A stretch of DNA of 64,000 nucleotides from JAICMB01 sp963802915 (GTDB lineage Bacteria; Acidobacteriota; Terriglobia; Bryobacterales; Bryobacteraceae): assembly GCA_963802915.1 (NCBI GenBank), contig CAWDKQ010000008.1, positions 1,178,001-1,242,000 of the forward strand, in the 5' to 3' direction. Shown here piece after piece: positions 62,505 to 64,000 of this stretch (positions within the stretch are counted from its first letter, which is position 1; the number at the start of each line of letters is the position of its first letter). The translations under genes and the position numbers were made by a program. The notes under the pieces are model-generated. The model was not told where the DNA came from. It was given only the letters and a program-made list of their open reading frames with translations, and ran no database searches.

Positions 62505-63910
62505 TCCGGATTTCCCTCCAGGTTGGTTTCAGACTGCGATTGAGTTCGCTGTTCGATGACGTCGCGATACAGCGTGAGTTGGCGAATCAACGGATCGACC
62601 TGCCGTAGCGAGAGTGGCGCTGGTCCTTTGCGTTCGAGATAGCGGCGGACGAAATGGTATTCGTAGACTTCGAAGGAAAGCGCGGCCGAACAAGCATCGT
62701 CCACTGCCGCGGCGCCGTATTTCTTGGCGAGAGAGAGAACCCCTTGAATGCGGCGCACGGCGGGCTGTCCTTTCTGCGCATACATCGTTTTTGCGAGCAC
62801 GCCGATAGAATCGCTGGCATTCTCGGCGCGCCGGAGCAGTTGTTGTGTGGTGAACGGCGTCTTCTTGTGGCGGTCTTCAGCAAGAATGCGATGTGCGCCG
62901 CGAGGTTGATGCAAGTGTTCGCGCAGCAGTTGGCCGGTCTTGGGATCGAGCAAGCGCACGTGCCGTCGATTCCACTGCACGTTGACTCGTCTCCCAATCC
63001 AGCCAGGCGGGGCGCTATAGTAGGCGGCTTCCACTTCGACGCAGCCATCCATGTGCACCGCGCGTTCACCGTATTGGTAATAGCGGAATGGCTCGACGGG
63101 AAGCGGCAACAGCGCAGGTTTCTCTTCTGAGAACATCGCCGCAACCTGGCGTTTGGTAGTGCCATGAATGCGGGTGTCGGCCCAATGTTCCTCCCATCGA
63201 TCCAGGTAGCTTTGCGCTTCTTCGATGGTTTCGAAGCGCTTTCCTTTTAGCGGTGTCTTCTGCGCATGACCAACGCTGGACTCGACCTTGCCTTTGCGAT
63301 CCGGATCTTTGATGCGGCAGGGCAGCGCCACGGCGTGGTAATGCGCCAGCATGTCGCGATAGAGCGGGTTGATGGTGGGATCGTAGATGTCCGGCTTCAA
63401 CACACCTTCGCGCAGATTGTCGAGGATGAGAACGCGTGGCACGCCGCCGATTCGGGCAAACGCCGTCTCGTGCAACTCGGCCCAGGTTCGCGTGCTGGAA
63501 CTGAAGACGATCAGCCGGACACACTTGCGGCTATAGCCGAGCGTCAACACAAACAAGCGGGTGCGGCGGTAACGGCCGGATTGGGGATCGCGAACCATGG
63601 GGCCTTCGCCGTAGTCGACCTGCGCTTCTTCGCCGGGCGCCGTGACGATGACGGCGCAGGGTTGTTTTTCCGGCGAGCCATGGAGCTTGTTGATGAAGCG
63701 TTTGACGCTCTGATATCCGCCGGTAAAGCCGTGGTCGTCAACCAGATCCTGCCAGATCCCCTTGGCGTTGCGACCTTGGCTCAGCGCATGCTGGATGAGT
63801 TCGCGATAGGGCTCGCTGGTACTTGCCGTCGTGGTTTGCGTCGGAGGATCGGCGCCAGAGTCGGGGATCACCTCATTGGCCGGTTTTGGGCCGCCAGAGT
63901 CGGTGGTCAC
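62501..63910 (-). CDS. istA: IS21 transposase IstA
   Basis: 469 residues from a GTG at 63910. The DDE triad is probably Asp99 (AQVDYGEGP), Asp164 (LILDNLREGV) and Glu210 (KGKVESSVGHA). The C terminus carries the usual beta-barrel (VEVEAAYYSAPPGWIGRRVN). The DNA-binding N terminus is reduced; instead the first ~20 residues (TTDSGGPKPANEVIPDSGAD) are translated from the inner terminal repeat, so the start may lie later. IstA with IstB moves the element by cut-and-paste or through a circular form. Confidence 0.95.
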   Translation of the reverse strand: MTTDSGGPKPANEVIPDSGADPPTQTTTASTSEPYRELIQHALSQGRNAKGIWQDLVDDHGFTGGYQSVKRFINKLHGSPEKQPCAVIVTAPGEEAQVDYGEGPMVRDPQSGRYRRTRLFVLTLGYSRKCVRLIVFSSSTRTWAELHETAFARIGGVPRVLILDNLREGVLKPDIYDPTINPLYRDMLAHYHAVALPCRIKDPDRKGKVESSVGHAQKTPLKGKRFETIEEAQSYLDRWEEHWADTRIHGTTKRQVAAMFSEEKPALLPLPVEPFRYYQYGERAVHMDGCVEVEAAYYSAPPGWIGRRVNVQWNRRHVRLLDPKTGQLLREHLHQPRGAHRILAEDRHKKTPFTTQQLLRRAENASDSIGVLAKTMYAQKGQPAVRRIQGVLSLAKKYGAAAVDDACSAALSFEVYEYHFVRRYLERKGPAPLSLRQVDPLIRQLTLYRDVIEQRTQSQSETNLEGNPE

Positions 63911-63928
63911 GCCATTGGCCGGTTTTGA
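63874..63928. repeat. Right terminal repeats of the IS21-like element
   Basis: CATTGGCCGGTTTTG occurs at 63874-63888 and 63913-63927, in inverse orientation to the left-end copies, each preceded by GCCAGAGTCGG and GTGATC-like sequence. Confidence 0.85.
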
Positions 63929-64000
63929 GTCTTGCGCCGCTCGTTTGCCCCATCCGCCGGGCGGCCGAACCGCAATGGCGGCTGTTCTTAGATATCCGGC
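63929..64000 (+). pseudogene. Possible continuation of the interrupted FtsX permease gene
   Basis: One frame reads PLVCPIRRAAEPQWRLFLDI, which recalls the segment after the first helix of these permeases (a pattern like YPxFRxMRAA-EPQ-RLF). The stretch is only 72 bases, so this is tentative. Confidence 0.3.

Larger units (their letters stand above)
61425..63928 (-). mobile_element. IS21-family insertion element with istA and istB
   Basis: Outermost matching ends are TCAAAACCGGCCAATG at 61425-61440 and its inverse at 63913-63928, giving about 2504 bases. Each end holds a second inner copy. Two overlapping genes, istA then istB, fill the right part; 61466-61757 holds no recognisable gene. I see no clear target duplication, so the exact ends may differ by some bases. 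Confidence 0.85.

Overview
The window looks like a chromosomal segment of an Acidobacteriota bacterium, probably of the Solibacteres/Bryobacterales type. This is inferred, since no database search was possible. The reasons are the 16S gene, two large FtsX/MacB-type permease genes of the acidobacterial duplicated-permease kind at the window ends (one cut by the window edge, one by an IS), a hopanoid gene (hpnH), many secreted proteins of unknown function, and high-GC codon use throughout.

Layout. 1-3.7 kb: end of a duplicated FtsX permease, a zinc-finger-like protein, then a tight pair of a 116-residue protein and a radical SAM enzyme behind a clear promoter. 4.1-10.8 kb: a multiheme cytochrome c, exported rhodanese, short GT9 glycosyltransferase, ftsH, and a DUF389 membrane protein. 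10.8-16.7 kb: a tandem array of secreted SIMPL-like paralogues. One copy has been gutted by a ~3.2 kb island holding a toxin-antitoxin locus, a complete ISL3 element with 8-bp target duplication, and a few small genes. 16.7-29 kb: pckA, a PHP phosphoesterase, a GH16 glucanase, a MutS-like ATPase beside a free-standing Smr gene, and a seven-gene run (yebC, ruvC, unknown, TlpA-like, deoB, tpiA, unknown) with every junction overlapping by 1-4 nt. 29-42 kb: an exported PLP enzyme, a GtaA-like glutaminase, a DUF429-PdxH fusion, an LTXXQ protein, asnB with membrane proteins, and a kinase/enoyl-CoA hydratase/acyl-CoA dehydrogenase operon that could process 4-hydroxyacyl-CoAs.

42.2-50.3 kb is the most system-like region: an SPFH/zinc-ribbon protein, AdoMet decarboxylase, two DUF4178 genes (one riddled with frame changes), a tiny membrane protein, DUF350, a membrane-embedded aminopropyltransferase, a flavin oxidoreductase and a multispan membrane protein, nearly all overlapping. 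This suggests a membrane-associated polyamine-like modification or envelope-stress system.

50-64 kb: a PstS-like protein with an extra N-terminal domain, a porin-like protein, TetR-hpnH with an operator-like palindrome, then a complete rRNA operon (16S, tRNA-Ala, tRNA-Ile, 23S, 5S, terminator), and an FtsX permease gene broken by an IS21-family element (istA/istB).
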